Below, in pieces: positions 1 to 10,487 of a stretch of DNA of 64,000 bases. Each line of letters opens with the position of its first letter. The first letter of the stretch is position 1. Source of the DNA: Sphingomonas sp. OK281 (GTDB lineage Bacteria; Pseudomonadota; Alphaproteobacteria; Sphingomonadales; Sphingomonadaceae); NCBI RefSeq assembly GCF_900115295.1, contig NZ_FOVZ01000002.1, positions 930,001 to 994,000 of the forward strand, read 5' to 3'. The position numbers and the translations under genes were made by a program. A model generated the notes under the pieces. It worked only from the letters and a program-made list of their open reading frames with translations, was not told where the DNA came from and searched no databases.

Positions 1-1
1 G

Positions 2-2560
<2,559 letters not shown>

Positions 2561-2569
2561 CTACTGAAG

Positions 2570-2669
2570 CCCTCTCCCCTGCGGGGAGAGGGTTGGGTGA
2601 GGGGCTGTCCCAGGCGCTGGCGTATGCGGCGCCCCTCACCCCCGCCCTCTCCCCGAGGGGGAGAGGGAG
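2570..2669. repeat. Palindromic repeat, family F (copy 1)
   Basis: About 100 bp. Each end carries a small hairpin of the form CCCTCTCCCC-n3-GGGGAGAGGG, and the two ends are also complementary to each other through GGTGAGGGGC / GCCCCTCACC. It lies between infB and rbfA. Its last bases, GAGAGGGAG, sit where the rbfA ribosome-binding site should be. Related copies lie at 52613-52713 and 58044-58190. Confidence 0.8.
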
Positions 2670-2675
2670 CTTAAG

Positions 2676-3065
2676 ATGAAGACCGATACCCCAGAAGCAA
2701 AAGCCGTCCGCTCGTTGCGAGTCGGCGAACAGGCGCGTCACGCGCTGTCGGACATCCTCGCACGCGGCGACGTGCACGATCCGGTGCTTGAAAAGCACCT
2801 CGTGACGATCACCGAAGTCCGCATGTCCCCCGATCTCCGCCACGCCACCGTCTTCGTGAAGCCGTTGCTCGGCAAGGACGAGGAAAAGGTGCTGAAGGCG
2901 CTGCGCACCAACACCGCCTACCTTCAGCGCGAAGTCGCGAACCGGGTGCAGATGCGGTATGCCGCCAAGCTGAAGTTCCTCGCGGACGAGAGCTTCGACG
3001 AGGGTACGCACATCGACACGCTGCTGCGCAATCCGCATGTGGCGCGGGATCTGACCGAAGATTGA
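2676..3065 (+). CDS. rbfA: 30S ribosome-binding factor A
   Basis: RbfA helps late maturation of the 30S subunit and is needed for 16S 5'-end processing and cold growth. The 129-residue product has the family's usual length and its single KH-like fold signature: [16 protein letters not shown] near the N-terminus, then [14 protein letters not shown] and a basic helix around [12 protein letters not shown]. The ATG at 2676 is preceded by GGGAG with 6 nt spacing. That Shine-Dalgarno sequence belongs to the right end of the family F repeat, so a hairpin could sequester it. Position after infB is the standard arrangement. Confidence 0.96.
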   Translation: MKTDTPEAKAVRSLRVGEQARHALSDILARGDVHDPVLEKHLVTITEVRMSPDLRHATVFVKPLLGKDEEKVLKALRTNTAYLQREVANRVQMRYAAKLKFLADESFDEGTHIDTLLRNPHVARDLTED

Positions 3066-3197
3066 TACTGGAGGCCGTTTAGTGCCCCAGTTTCAGCGAG
3101 TCAGGCTGATGGCGGGTCGATTGCAATACCTCGCCCGCCCCATCCGGTTCCTACGCCCCTGAACTCTCCCGCACATAGCGCCTCCGCCCCCCTTTCC

Positions 3198-3329
3198 GTT
3201 CGTGCTGAGTAGAGACCGAGTAGCTTCGCAGAAGCGTATCGAGGGCTCGTATCGAAGCACAGGTTCCGCCTACCAACCTGTCCTTCGATACGCCGCTTCG
3301 ACAAGCTCAGCAGCTACTCGGGACGAACG
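3198..3329. repeat. Long inverted repeat, family G
   Basis: This lies in the 313-bp rbfA-tdk gap. CGTTCGTGCTGAGTAG near 3198 is complementary, with interruptions, to CTACTCGGGACGAACG ending at 3329. Inner segments (AGCGTATCGA / TCGATACGC and GTATCGAAGCAC) add further symmetry. No other copy is seen in the window. The rest of the gap (3066-3197 and 3330-3378) shows no gene or clear terminator. Confidence 0.65.
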
Positions 3330-3378
3330 AAATGGGAACGGGTCTGGACATCCCCCCGCGTTCCCGCTCTTTGCCCCC

Positions 3379-3954
3379 ATGGCCAAGCTGTATTTCTACT
3401 ACGCGTCGATGAACGCGGGGAAGTCGACGAACCTGTTGCAGGCGGACTTCAACTACCGCGAGCGCGGGATGCGGACGATGCTGTTCACCGCCGCCATCGA
3501 CGACCGATTCGCCGCGGGCACGATCACGTCGCGGATCGGGCTGGAGGCGCCGGCTATCGCGTTCGATGCGGTGACGGATATCGCCGCCTGCGTGATGCGT
3601 CAGCACGCCGAGGTCGCACTCTCGTGCGTGCTGGTAGACGAGGCGCAGTTCCTGACCGCCGTGCAGGTAGATCAGCTCGCGCATATCTGCGACGTCGTCG
3701 GCATCCCGGTACTGGCCTATGGGCTGAGGACCGATTTCCAGGGCGCCCTGTTTCCGGGATCGGCGCGGTTGCTGGCGCTGGCGGACTCGCTGGTCGAGAT
3801 CAAATCGGTGTGCATGTGCGGGCGCAAGGCGACGATGAACCTCCGGGTCGACGAGCGCGGGCGGGCGATCGCGGAGGGACAGCAGACCGAGATCGGCGGC
3901 AACGACCGGTACGTGGCGCTCTGTCGGCGGCATTTCACCGAAGCGCTGGGATAG
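3379..3954 (+). CDS. tdk: Thymidine kinase (type II, zinc-binding)
   Basis: It phosphorylates thymidine to dTMP with ATP in the nucleotide salvage pathway. From the ATG at 3379 the protein has 191 residues, the normal length for bacterial type II TK, and starts MAKLYFYYASMNAGKSTNLL with the P-loop (MNAGKST) at residues about 11-17. DEAQFL is the Walker-B-like motif. Zinc ligands are visible as CMCG and CRRH near the C-terminus. An upstream in-frame extension to 3202 runs through the family G repeat and is not believable. It stands alone between rbfA and a crotonase gene. Confidence 0.95.
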   Translation: MAKLYFYYASMNAGKSTNLLQADFNYRERGMRTMLFTAAIDDRFAAGTITSRIGLEAPAIAFDAVTDIAACVMRQHAEVALSCVLVDEAQFLTAVQVDQLAHICDVVGIPVLAYGLRTDFQGALFPGSARLLALADSLVEIKSVCMCGRKATMNLRVDERGRAIAEGQQTEIGGNDRYVALCRRHFTEALG

Positions 3955-4071
3955 GATCGTCCGTTCGACACGGTACGGGCCGTGGCGATAACTCGACGGA
4001 TGGCGCGATCGCATGATTGCGGGGGAGCGCAGGCGCGATTAGCGTCGCCGCAAACATCGAGAGGATCGCCT

Positions 4072-4854
4072 GTGAACGACCGGGTCACCATCGCCGTCGC
4101 GGACGGGATCGCCGACGTCCGCCTCAATCGCGCGGACAAGATGAACGCGATCGATCCCGCCATGTTCGACGGCATCGCCGCCGCCATCGACCGTCTCGCC
4201 GGGATGACCGACATCCGCTGCGTCGTGCTGTCGGGCGAGGGCAGGGCGTTCTGCGCCGGGCTGGACATGGCGTCGATGGCGAGCGGCGGGTCCGGATTGG
4301 CGTTGGGCGATCGTACCGAAGGCGGCGCGAACCTCGTCCAGCAGGTCGCGTGGGGATGGCGGACCTTGCCGATGCCGGTGATCGCCGCGGTCCACGGCGT
4401 CGCGTTCGGTGGCGGGTTCCAGATCATGTCGGGCGCCGACATCCGCATCGCGCATCCGCAAGCCCGGTTCGCGATCCGCGAGACCTATTGGGGCCTCGTC
4501 CCCGACATGGCCGGCATCGCGCTGTGGCGAACGCTCGCCCGCGACGACGTCCTGCGCGAACTCACCTACACCGCGCGCGAGTTCGATGGTGCGGAGGCGT
4601 TGCGACACGGCTTCGTCACGCGCCTGTCCGAAGACCCGCTCGGCGAGGCGATGACGCTGGCGCGCGAAATCGCCGCGAGGAACCCCCACGCGATCCGCGG
4701 TGCGAAGACGCTCTACAACCTCGCGGCTGACGCGGATGCGGTGGCAGTGCTGCACGCGGAAACCGAAGAGCAGGTAAAGGTCATCCGTACGCCCAACCAG
4801 ATCGAGCAGGTCCGTGCGAACATGGAAAAGCGGGCCGCCGTGTTCGAGGATTGA
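4072..4854 (+). CDS. Enoyl-CoA hydratase/isomerase (crotonase) family protein
   Basis: A 260-residue crotonase-fold enzyme acting on an acyl-CoA substrate; the exact reaction cannot be read from sequence. The GTG at 4072 is chosen because GAGAGGA sits 6 nt upstream and the protein then begins at the canonical N-terminus (VTIAVADGIADVRLNRADKMNAID). Oxyanion-hole segments are GRAFCAGLDM (near residue 60) and the glycine-rich GVAFGGGFQIMSGADIRIA. The usual second catalytic Glu region reads RETYWGLVPDMAG instead of the common PE..GLIPG..G, so the activity may differ from 2-enoyl-CoA hydration. Family assignment is secure, substrate unknown. Confidence 0.88.
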   Translation: MNDRVTIAVADGIADVRLNRADKMNAIDPAMFDGIAAAIDRLAGMTDIRCVVLSGEGRAFCAGLDMASMASGGSGLALGDRTEGGANLVQQVAWGWRTLPMPVIAAVHGVAFGGGFQIMSGADIRIAHPQARFAIRETYWGLVPDMAGIALWRTLARDDVLRELTYTAREFDGAEALRHGFVTRLSEDPLGEAMTLAREIAARNPHAIRGAKTLYNLAADADAVAVLHAETEEQVKVIRTPNQIEQVRANMEKRAAVFED

Positions 4855-4904
4855 AGATTGAGCCCAGCTGATTGGGGAAGGGGCTGTCGAGCTACCCTAC
4901 CGGC

Positions 4905-5012
4905 TACCACCCCGGCGAAGGCCGCGGCCCAATTGGAAAGGTCGATGTAACGGAGTGTTGTCTTCAGCCGGCACCGTCCCCCAATTGGGCCCCGGCCTTC
5001 GCCGGGGTGGTG
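4905..5012. repeat. Palindromic repeat, family A (copy 1)
   Basis: Arms CCACCCCGGCGAAGGCCGCG...CCAATTGG and CCAATTGGGCCCCGGCCTTC...GGGGTGG face each other across a 44-nt centre. The inner arm also has a conserved GGTCG..GTAACGG motif. It sits between convergent genes (crotonase and a small secreted protein). Six more copies occur in the window. Confidence 0.88.
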
Positions 5013-5050
5013 CGAAACGTGGGGGAAGGCGCATCCGGGTAACGAAGAGC

Positions 5051-5416
5051 CTACTTCACCTTGTCGTACGGCGTGAAATCCCGAAACCGGCACGAGCCCG
5101 ACGGGATCGACATGCCAGCGGACACCGTCCGAAACCGATCGTTCCGGCACAATTGCCCGCCATAGACTTCGACGATCAACGTATCGAGCGGCCGTAACGA
5201 CGGACACTCGCCAACCGGGCCCGTCTTCCAGATGCGCTTGCCCGACTGCCGATACAGAATCGTCTGCGCATCGACGATCTCCGGGCCGTTCAGCAACTGG
5301 AGATTGACGCACCGCACCGGCGTTCCGGCACGTCGACCGGCCAACGGGTCGGACTTGCCGGCCACCAGCATCCCCGCCGTAAGCAGCGCGACGGCCGCAA
5401 GAACCGCCCCGCGCAT
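5051..5416 (-). CDS. Small exported protein, paralogue of the upstream lipoprotein
   Basis: A 121-residue protein of unknown function. From the ATG at 5416 it begins MRGAVLAAVALLTAGMLVAG, a plausible signal peptide or N-terminal membrane segment. The C-terminal half resembles that of the neighbouring lipoprotein: both contain ILYR near the middle, GQLCR, then PSGSC/PTGSC and a final F.PY. This suggests a tandem duplication. The start codon overlaps the stop of the upstream gene (TGATG), so the two are probably translationally coupled. I do not recognise the family. Confidence 0.72.
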   Translation of the reverse strand: MRGAVLAAVALLTAGMLVAGKSDPLAGRRAGTPVRCVNLQLLNGPEIVDAQTILYRQSGKRIWKTGPVGECPSLRPLDTLIVEVYGGQLCRNDRFRTVSAGMSIPSGSCRFRDFTPYDKVK

Positions 5417-5832
5417 CACGGTTTCCGGTACGGCACGAACGCGCCGAAGCTGCAACTTCCGGTCGGGAAGCGCGACGATTGATCCAAGGTCTGCGCAATG
5501 TCACCGCGACACAATTGCCCACTCGGGGTTCGCGTGACGAGGATGTCGCCGCGCGCGATCCCCTCGCACCCACCGGCGGTCTCGGTACGATAGACGAGAC
5601 GCCGGCTGACCCGGTACAGGATCGTCGGCCCGTATCCCGAGCTCTGCTTCTGCGTGAACTGGTTGATGCACGTCTCGGGTTTCCCCGGCACCAGCCCGGC
5701 AAGTTCCTTCGCCAGCTTGTCCTGCACGCCAGCCTCGTGCACCTGCGCACGCTCGACCTCCGCCTGGGTCTGGGTACACGCGCCGAGCAATACCGCCGGC
5801 AGCATCAAGAGTGGCAGGGTCCGCATCCGCAT
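5416..5832 (-). CDS. Putative lipoprotein with conserved cysteines
   Basis: A 138-residue product starting MRMRTLPLLMLPAVLLGACT, where LLGAC is a lipobox and Cys-19 would be lipidated. GAGGAG lies 7 nt upstream of the ATG at 5832, which sets the start. The mature part is polar and has four further cysteines (TCINQF, GGCEG, GQLCRGD, TGSCSF), suggesting disulphides in the periplasm. It overlaps the next gene by a TGATG and shares its C-terminal pattern with it. Function is unknown. A separate gene from gloB, which ends 40 bp upstream. Confidence 0.78.
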   Translation of the reverse strand: MRMRTLPLLMLPAVLLGACTQTQAEVERAQVHEAGVQDKLAKELAGLVPGKPETCINQFTQKQSSGYGPTILYRVSRRLVYRTETAGGCEGIARGDILVTRTPSGQLCRGDIAQTLDQSSRFPTGSCSFGAFVPYRKP

Positions 5833-5872
5833 CGCAACGCTCCTCAAAATCCCCGCCACGCCCATACGCGCA

Positions 5873-6598
5873 TTAGCCGCGAAACGCATCCTTCGCCGCA
5901 CGATAGGTCGCAAGCTGCTCGACCGACGTCGCCCGCAGGAACGGGTTGGTCGCCCGCTCGAGCCCGATCGTCGTCGGCACGGTTGGCTCACCCTTCGCGC
6001 GCACCGCATCCACCTCGACCATCCGCGCGACGATGTCGGCATTGTCCGGCTCGGCAACCAGCGCATACCGCCCGTTGCTCTGCGTATATTCATGCCCGCA
6101 GAACACCTCGGTCTCGTCCGAAAGCTTCGCGTATCGCTGCATGTTCGCGAACATGTCCGCCGGCGTCCCCTCGAACAGCCGCCCGCATCCCATCGCGAAC
6201 AGCGTGTCGCCGGTGAAGATCGCGGCATCGTCGGCGAAGTGGAACGCGATATGCCCCTGCGTATGCCCCGGTACCGTCATCACGGTCGCCTCGTGCGCCC
6301 CAAGACGGACGACATCGCCTTCGCCGACCTGCTCGTCGAGGGTCGGGATCTTGTCCGCCTCCGCCGCGGGGCCGACCACGGTCGCGCCATACGCCTTCAT
6401 CTCGGCATTGCCGCCGGTATGATCGGGATGCCAGTGCGTCGTCCACACCCGGTCGATCCGCCAGTCGCGCTTCTTGGCGGCGGCGATCACCGGCCCGGCC
6501 TCGCCCGGATCGACCACCACCGTCTCGCCCGAGACGGTGTCGTGGATCAACCAGGCGTAATTGTCGGAAAGCACCGGCACGCGGACGATATCGAGCAT
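5873..6598 (-). CDS. gloB: Hydroxyacylglutathione hydrolase (glyoxalase II)
   Basis: It hydrolyses S-lactoylglutathione to D-lactate and glutathione, the second step of methylglyoxal detoxification. The 241-residue protein shows the metallo-beta-lactamase metal-binding motif THWHPDHTGG (His55, His57, Asp59, His60), further ligands in VPGHTQGH, FTGDTLF and CGHEYT, and the glyoxalase II C-terminal domain with NPFLR. The start lies only 7 bp after the stop of gloA on the same strand, so the two glyoxalase genes form an operon. Confidence 0.95.
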   Translation of the reverse strand: MLDIVRVPVLSDNYAWLIHDTVSGETVVVDPGEAGPVIAAAKKRDWRIDRVWTTHWHPDHTGGNAEMKAYGATVVGPAAEADKIPTLDEQVGEGDVVRLGAHEATVMTVPGHTQGHIAFHFADDAAIFTGDTLFAMGCGRLFEGTPADMFANMQRYAKLSDETEVFCGHEYTQSNGRYALVAEPDNADIVARMVEVDAVRAKGEPTVPTTIGLERATNPFLRATSVEQLATYRAAKDAFRG

Positions 6599-6605
6599 CA
6601 GCGTG

Positions 6606-7022
6606 TTACCACTTGCCGGTGTTGGGCATCGACGCCCACGGCTCGGCGGGATCGAGCGCGCCGTCCGCCTGCAACAGCTCGATCGAGATGTTGTCGGGCG
6701 TCCGCACGAACGCCATGTGGCCGTCGCGCGGCGGCCGGTTGATCGTCACGCCCGAGTCCATCAGCCGCTGGCAGGTGTCGTAGATATTGTCGACGCGGTA
6801 GGCGAGATGCCCGAAGTTGCGGCCCTCGCCATATTCCTCGGGATCCCAGTTGTGCGTCAGCTCGACTTCGGCACCCTCGTCGCCGGGGACCGACAGGAAG
6901 ATCAGCGTGAACCGCCCCTTCTCGTTCTCCATCCGGCGGACCTCCTTCAGCCCCAGCGTCTCGAAGAACGCGATCGTCTTCGCCGGGTCGGTCACGCGGA
7001 TCATCGTGTGGAGATATTTCAT
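6606..7022 (-). CDS. gloA: Lactoylglutathione lyase (glyoxalase I)
   Basis: It isomerises the hemithioacetal of methylglyoxal and glutathione to S-lactoylglutathione. Counting from the ATG at 7022 the metal ligands of the family fall at His5, Glu54 (ELTHNW), His72 (GHLAYRVD) and Glu115 (ISIELL), matching the E. coli GlxI pattern. The length of 138 residues is typical. A longer frame to 7112 lacks homologous N-terminal residues, whereas CGGAG precedes the chosen start. Transcribed ahead of gloB. Confidence 0.93.
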   Translation of the reverse strand: MKYLHTMIRVTDPAKTIAFFETLGLKEVRRMENEKGRFTLIFLSVPGDEGAEVELTHNWDPEEYGEGRNFGHLAYRVDNIYDTCQRLMDSGVTINRPPRDGHMAFVRTPDNISIELLQADGALDPAEPWASMPNTGKW

Positions 7023-7108
7023 GCTGGCTCCGAGGGTTGTTCGGACCAGCAGATAGGGATGGGGGTGGTGGCGTGAAAGGGCCGCAACTGTTGGAGCGCA
7101 TAAAGCTA

Positions 7109-7213
7109 CCACCCCGGCGAAGGCCGGGGCCCAGTTGGGGGGACGTTGCCAGTTAAGGACGGCGCTTCGTCACAACCACCTCTCCAACTGGGCCCCGGCC
7201 TCCGCCGGGGTGG
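7109..7213. repeat. Palindromic repeat, family A (copy 2)
   Basis: CCACCCCGGCGAAGGCCGGGG at the left and the complementary CCCCGGCCTCCGCCGGGGTGG at the right, with CCAGTTGG / CCAACTGG inside the arms. It lies between gloA and a TPR gene and ends 8 bp from the TPR stop codon. Confidence 0.88.
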
Positions 7214-7220
7214 TGGCGTG

Positions 7221-8078
7221 CTAGCGTCCGATCGGCGTGCTGGGACGAGGAGCGCTAGCCTGCCCGTCGAACTGCTTCAACGCCGTCACCGCGCTCTGTC
7301 CGACGGGCGTATCCGGCGCCAGCCGAGCCGCCTGACCCCAAGCCGCCCGCGCGGCATCCTCGTCGCCCGCCAACGCCGCGATATTCCCCGCCTCCAATTG
7401 CACCGAAGCATCGTCCGCCGACCGCCGCAACGCCTCGCCGATATCCTTCTTCGCGCGCGCCGGATTGCCCTCGCGCCGTGCCAGCGTCGCCGACAACAGC
7501 CACGCCAGCGGATCGTCCGCCGCGTTGGTCAGCGCCAGGTCGATATCGGTCCGCGCCGACTCCAAGTCCCCCGTCGCCACCAGCGCCCGCGCATGATCGA
7601 GCTGCGCTTCGCCGAGCGGCAACCCGGTCAACGTCCCTGCGGTCAGTGCCGAATCAAGCGCCGCGCGCGCCTTGACCGGGTCCGCCGCCGCCAGCCACGC
7701 ATTCCCCGCCTGCGCCCAATAGGTCGCCGCGCCGATATTCTTGGCGAGCTGCGCCCCGCGCGCCGCTTCCTCGAACTCGCCGGCCGCGGCCGGCCATGCC
7801 TTCTCCGCCGCAAAGGCAAGCCCGGCACATTCGCGCGCGGCAAAGCGTCCGCCCGCGATCCGCCACCGTGCCGCCTCGGCGCGCGCCGCCGCGGGATCGG
7901 ACTGAACGAGCGCGATGCAGCGCTGCAACCGGTCGGCCCGGATGTCGAGCGGCCCAGCCTTCGCGGGCGTCAGGCCAGAGGTCTGGGCAGAGGTTTGGCC
8001 CAAGATTTGGCCAGAGGTTTGGCCCGAGGTTGGGCCAGCGATCTGGGCAGCGGCGAAGGCGAGCAACATCGAGATCAT
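7221..8078 (-). CDS. Exported tetratricopeptide-repeat protein with N-terminal GQTS repeats
   Basis: A 285-residue protein of unknown specific role. It begins MISMLLAFAAAQIAG, a short signal-peptide-like segment, followed by a Gly/Gln/Thr/Ser stretch encoded by a 12-bp tandem repeat. The remainder is alpha-helical and Ala-rich with TPR-like units, for example AAYWAQAGNAWLAA-type helices and DPLAWLLSATLARREGNPA.A. These scaffolds usually mediate protein contacts in the periplasm. The start codon overlaps the stop of the upstream hydrolase gene by ATGA, so expression is likely coupled. The repeat tract could vary in length between strains. Confidence 0.75.
   Translation of the reverse strand: MISMLLAFAAAQIAGPTSGQTSGQILGQTSAQTSGLTPAKAGPLDIRADRLQRCIALVQSDPAAARAEAARWRIAGGRFAARECAGLAFAAEKAWPAAAGEFEEAARGAQLAKNIGAATYWAQAGNAWLAAADPVKARAALDSALTAGTLTGLPLGEAQLDHARALVATGDLESARTDIDLALTNAADDPLAWLLSATLARREGNPARAKKDIGEALRRSADDASVQLEAGNIAALAGDEDAARAAWGQAARLAPDTPVGQSAVTALKQFDGQASAPRPSTPIGR
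7972..8050. repeat. 12-bp minisatellite inside the TPR gene
   Basis: About six and a half units of a 12-mer related to TGGCCAGAGGTT (minus strand AACCTCTGGCCA) run head to tail from 7972 to 8050, encoding GQTS-type tetrapeptides. Units differ at one to four positions. Because the unit is a multiple of three, gain or loss keeps the frame. Confidence 0.85.
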
Positions 8079-8830
8079 AGGGCGGCGATCACATCCTCGA
8101 CCGCCCGGATGATGAGGGAAATGTCGCTATCGCGCGACAGGCGGTGGTCGCCGTCCTTGACGAGCCACGTCTGCACGTCGGCTGAACGCAACAGCTCGGC
8201 GAGGCGGGCGGTGCGATGCCACGGCACGTCCGGGTCGCGCTGGCCCTGCACCAGCCGGACCGGACCGTCGAACGCGATCTCGCCGAACATCAGCCGGTTC
8301 GCCTCGCCCGACGACCAGAATGCGCGGGTGTAGACTGTCGGCTTCGGCCCGTACGCATTGGCACGCTCGATCCGCCCGTTGCTCAGCAGCGCCATCTTCT
8401 CTTCGGTAGTGAAGCCCCAGTCGGTGAAGTCCGGCGCCGGCGCGACGCCGACCAGCCCCTTCACCAGATCGGGCCGCAGCTTCGCCGCCAGCAGCATCAG
8501 CCACCCGCCCATCGACGAGCCGACGATCACCGCGCTGTCCTCGACGAGCGCGTCGATCATCGCCAGCACGTCGTCGCGCCAGTCGGCCAGGGTCTGGTCT
8601 TCGAACGCCCCTTCGCTTTGCCCGCACCCGCCATAATCGAACCGCAGGAACGCGCGCCCCTCGGACTTCGCCCATGCCTCCAGCGTGATCGCTTTGGTCC
8701 CGTTCATGTCGGACGCGTATCCCGACAGGAACACGATCGTCGGTCCCGTACCGGGGGTGTGGTGATAAGCGAGGCGAGGGCGCTCCTTGACGGGCGACGT
8801 CGGTGCAGGCGGGGTGGCGGTATCGGTCAT
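8075..8830 (-). CDS. Alpha/beta hydrolase (ABHD10-like serine esterase)
   Basis: A 251-residue cytoplasmic hydrolase without signal peptide. FLSGYASDMNGTKA carries the oxyanion region, FDYGGCGQSEG is a conserved strand-turn, and GSSMGGW is the nucleophile elbow with the catalytic Ser. An acid is likely in RDPDVPW and the His in DGDHRLSR. The set resembles bacterial relatives of ABHD10 thioesterases, so acyl-thioester or small-ester hydrolysis is plausible but unproven. It overlaps the downstream TPR gene by 4 bp and lies 20 bp after another hydrolase gene. Confidence 0.85.
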   Translation of the reverse strand: MTDTATPPAPTSPVKERPRLAYHHTPGTGPTIVFLSGYASDMNGTKAITLEAWAKSEGRAFLRFDYGGCGQSEGAFEDQTLADWRDDVLAMIDALVEDSAVIVGSSMGGWLMLLAAKLRPDLVKGLVGVAPAPDFTDWGFTTEEKMALLSNGRIERANAYGPKPTVYTRAFWSSGEANRLMFGEIAFDGPVRLVQGQRDPDVPWHRTARLAELLRSADVQTWLVKDGDHRLSRDSDISLIIRAVEDVIAAL

Positions 8831-8850
8831 GCCGATACCTTAGCCGCCCC

Positions 8851-9798
8851 TCAGCGCCGGAGAAAGGCGTCGAGTGCAGCCTGGAACGCGGCAGGCTGAT
8901 CGAGCATCACGAAATGCGCCGCATCGCCGATGTCGACGAAGGTCACGTGCGGCGCGGTCGCATACGCCTTCCGGTATAGCGCGTCGGCGGCCGGCTTGGT
9001 CGTACCCACCGCGTTCCACGGATAGACCAGCGTGATCGGCACAGCGATCGACGCCATGTCGGGGCGCAGGTCGGTGGTCAGGTCCTCGTACATCGCCTGC
9101 GCGGAGACGCGGGCATCCGCCTTTGCCGCCCAGTCGGCAACCACCGCGCGAGAGGCCGGCTTGAGTGCCATGCGCGCGGCAAGCGCCTCGTTCGCCGCCG
9201 GGTTTGCCGGCTTCCCGTACGCCGCCGCCATGCCGGCCCGCATCGCCTTGGCCTGTGGTTCGAGCGCCGCCACGGTCGCGCCGGGCGCGAAGATGTCGCC
9301 GATATAGGGCAGCGAATCGACGATCATCAGCGTGCCGACGTCCTCGGGATGCGCCTTGGCCAGCATCAGCGCGACCAGCCCGCCCATCGAATGCCCGACG
9401 ATCGCGGGTTTGCCGAGCTTCGACCCAGCGATCGACGTCGCAATCAGCGTGTGCAGGTCGGCGACGATGCCATCGAGGATGCCCGGCGACAGGTTCGCGC
9501 GGGGATCGTCGCCGCCGAAGCCGTTGACCTGCACGACATACACTTGGTGCGATTTGGCCAGCGTGGGAACGACGCCTGCCCATACCGCGCGCGGGGAGGA
9601 GAGGCCGGGAACGAGGATCACCGGCGTGCCCTTGCCAATGGTCTGCACGGAGATGTGCTGCATCTGCATCTGCGTCTCGACGGCATCGGTCTTCGGCGCA
9701 GCGGCGGGCGCGGACTGCGCTTCGCTCCCGGCGGGGTGCACGACGATCATCAGCGCGACCGCGGCGGCGGCAAGGCGGGCTTTGAGGTTCGAGATCAT
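8851..9798 (-). CDS. Secreted alpha/beta hydrolase
   Basis: A 315-residue hydrolase starting with a clear signal peptide (MISNLKARLAAAAVALMIVVHPAGSEAQS), so it probably acts in the periplasm or outside the cell. GHSMGGLVALML is the nucleophile elbow (Ser). VILVPGLSSPRAVW holds the oxyanion strand, and GDAAHFVMLDQP supplies the probable catalytic His. The acid is likely in the preceding IDRW-type loop; I cannot fix it. Its start overlaps the stop of the XRE regulator gene (ATGA), making it the third gene of an overlapping trio. Substrate unknown. Confidence 0.85.
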   Translation of the reverse strand: MISNLKARLAAAAVALMIVVHPAGSEAQSAPAAAPKTDAVETQMQMQHISVQTIGKGTPVILVPGLSSPRAVWAGVVPTLAKSHQVYVVQVNGFGGDDPRANLSPGILDGIVADLHTLIATSIAGSKLGKPAIVGHSMGGLVALMLAKAHPEDVGTLMIVDSLPYIGDIFAPGATVAALEPQAKAMRAGMAAAYGKPANPAANEALAARMALKPASRAVVADWAAKADARVSAQAMYEDLTTDLRPDMASIAVPITLVYPWNAVGTTKPAADALYRKAYATAPHVTFVDIGDAAHFVMLDQPAAFQAALDAFLRR

Positions 9799-10004
9799 GT
9801 CACGGGCTCCTTCGACGGACTAGTGAAGATATCCTCGATCGCGAGGTCGAACAGTTCGGCAATCTTGAACGCGAGCGGCAGCGACGGATCGTAGCGTCCC
9901 GTCTCGATCGCGTTGACGCTTTGCCGTGACACGTCGAGACGGTCGGCCAAGTCGCCCTGGCTCCAGTCCCGCTCGGCGCGCAAAACTTTCAAGCGGTTCT
10001 TCAC
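9795..10004 (-). CDS. Small XRE-family (Cro/C1-type) transcriptional regulator
   Basis: A 69-residue helix-turn-helix protein starting at a GTG (10004): VKNRLKVLRAERDWSQGDLA, then DVSRQSVNAIETGRYDPSLPL and AELFDLAIEDIF. This is the compact YozG-type layout, nearly all DNA-binding domain. The GTG overlaps the stop of the membrane protein gene (GTGA) and its own stop overlaps the next gene, so it is embedded in a coupled three-gene unit. Small regulators of this type commonly pair with a membrane protein of the DUF2975/DUF2178 sort; the pairing here is seen, the regulatory link is inferred. Confidence 0.9.
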   Translation of the reverse strand: MKNRLKVLRAERDWSQGDLADRLDVSRQSVNAIETGRYDPSLPLAFKIAELFDLAIEDIFTSPSKEPVT

Positions 10005-10405
10005 GCCCCGCGGCGCATCGTCGCGATGTTGTAGCCCCAGCCTATCCACAGCCCAGCGAACCATAGCACGGCCGCGTAATAGGCGGGGATATGCGGCACC
10101 AGCCCGAACCCTTCGAGGAATCCCCATCCGGTCATGATGCTCAGCATGAAACCGCTTGCGACGAGCGACTGGCGGATCATCAGCATGCGCAAATATTCGT
10201 CGGTCTCCTCGACGATGTAGCGGCCGAGCACCAAGAAGATGCCGATCAGCGGCAGGGCCGGCAGCAGCGCCGCGACATAAGCGATCGGTCCGTGCAGCGC
10301 GCCATGCACGAACAGATAGATCGTCGCGAACAACAAGGCTGCGTAGACAAGACTGAGCAGCATGACGCGGCGGTTGTAGCGGCGGATGGCAGGATTCGTG
10401 AGCAT
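10001..10405 (-). CDS. Four-helix inner-membrane protein next to XRE regulator
   Basis: A 134-residue protein with four hydrophobic segments (around VMLLSLVYAALLFATIYLF, IAYVAALLPALPLIGIFLV, LVASGFMLSIMTGWGFLEG and YYAAVLWFAGLWIGWGYNI). The ATG at 10405 has AAAGGA 9 nt upstream; an earlier in-frame Met at 10444 lacks such a site. A charged loop VEETDEYLRMLMIRQ lies between helices 2 and 3. First gene of an overlapping operon with the XRE regulator, so it may be a sensor or antagonist of that regulator. Function otherwise unknown. Confidence 0.82.
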   Translation of the reverse strand: MLTNPAIRRYNRRVMLLSLVYAALLFATIYLFVHGALHGPIAYVAALLPALPLIGIFLVLGRYIVEETDEYLRMLMIRQSLVASGFMLSIMTGWGFLEGFGLVPHIPAYYAAVLWFAGLWIGWGYNIATMRRGA

Positions 10406-10487
10406 GGAAAGCGTCCTTTCGAATCGGTAAAGGAAGCTTGTCATATAGGCGCCGCTAAGTCAACGACGCTTGACAGGCGATCTCTAT

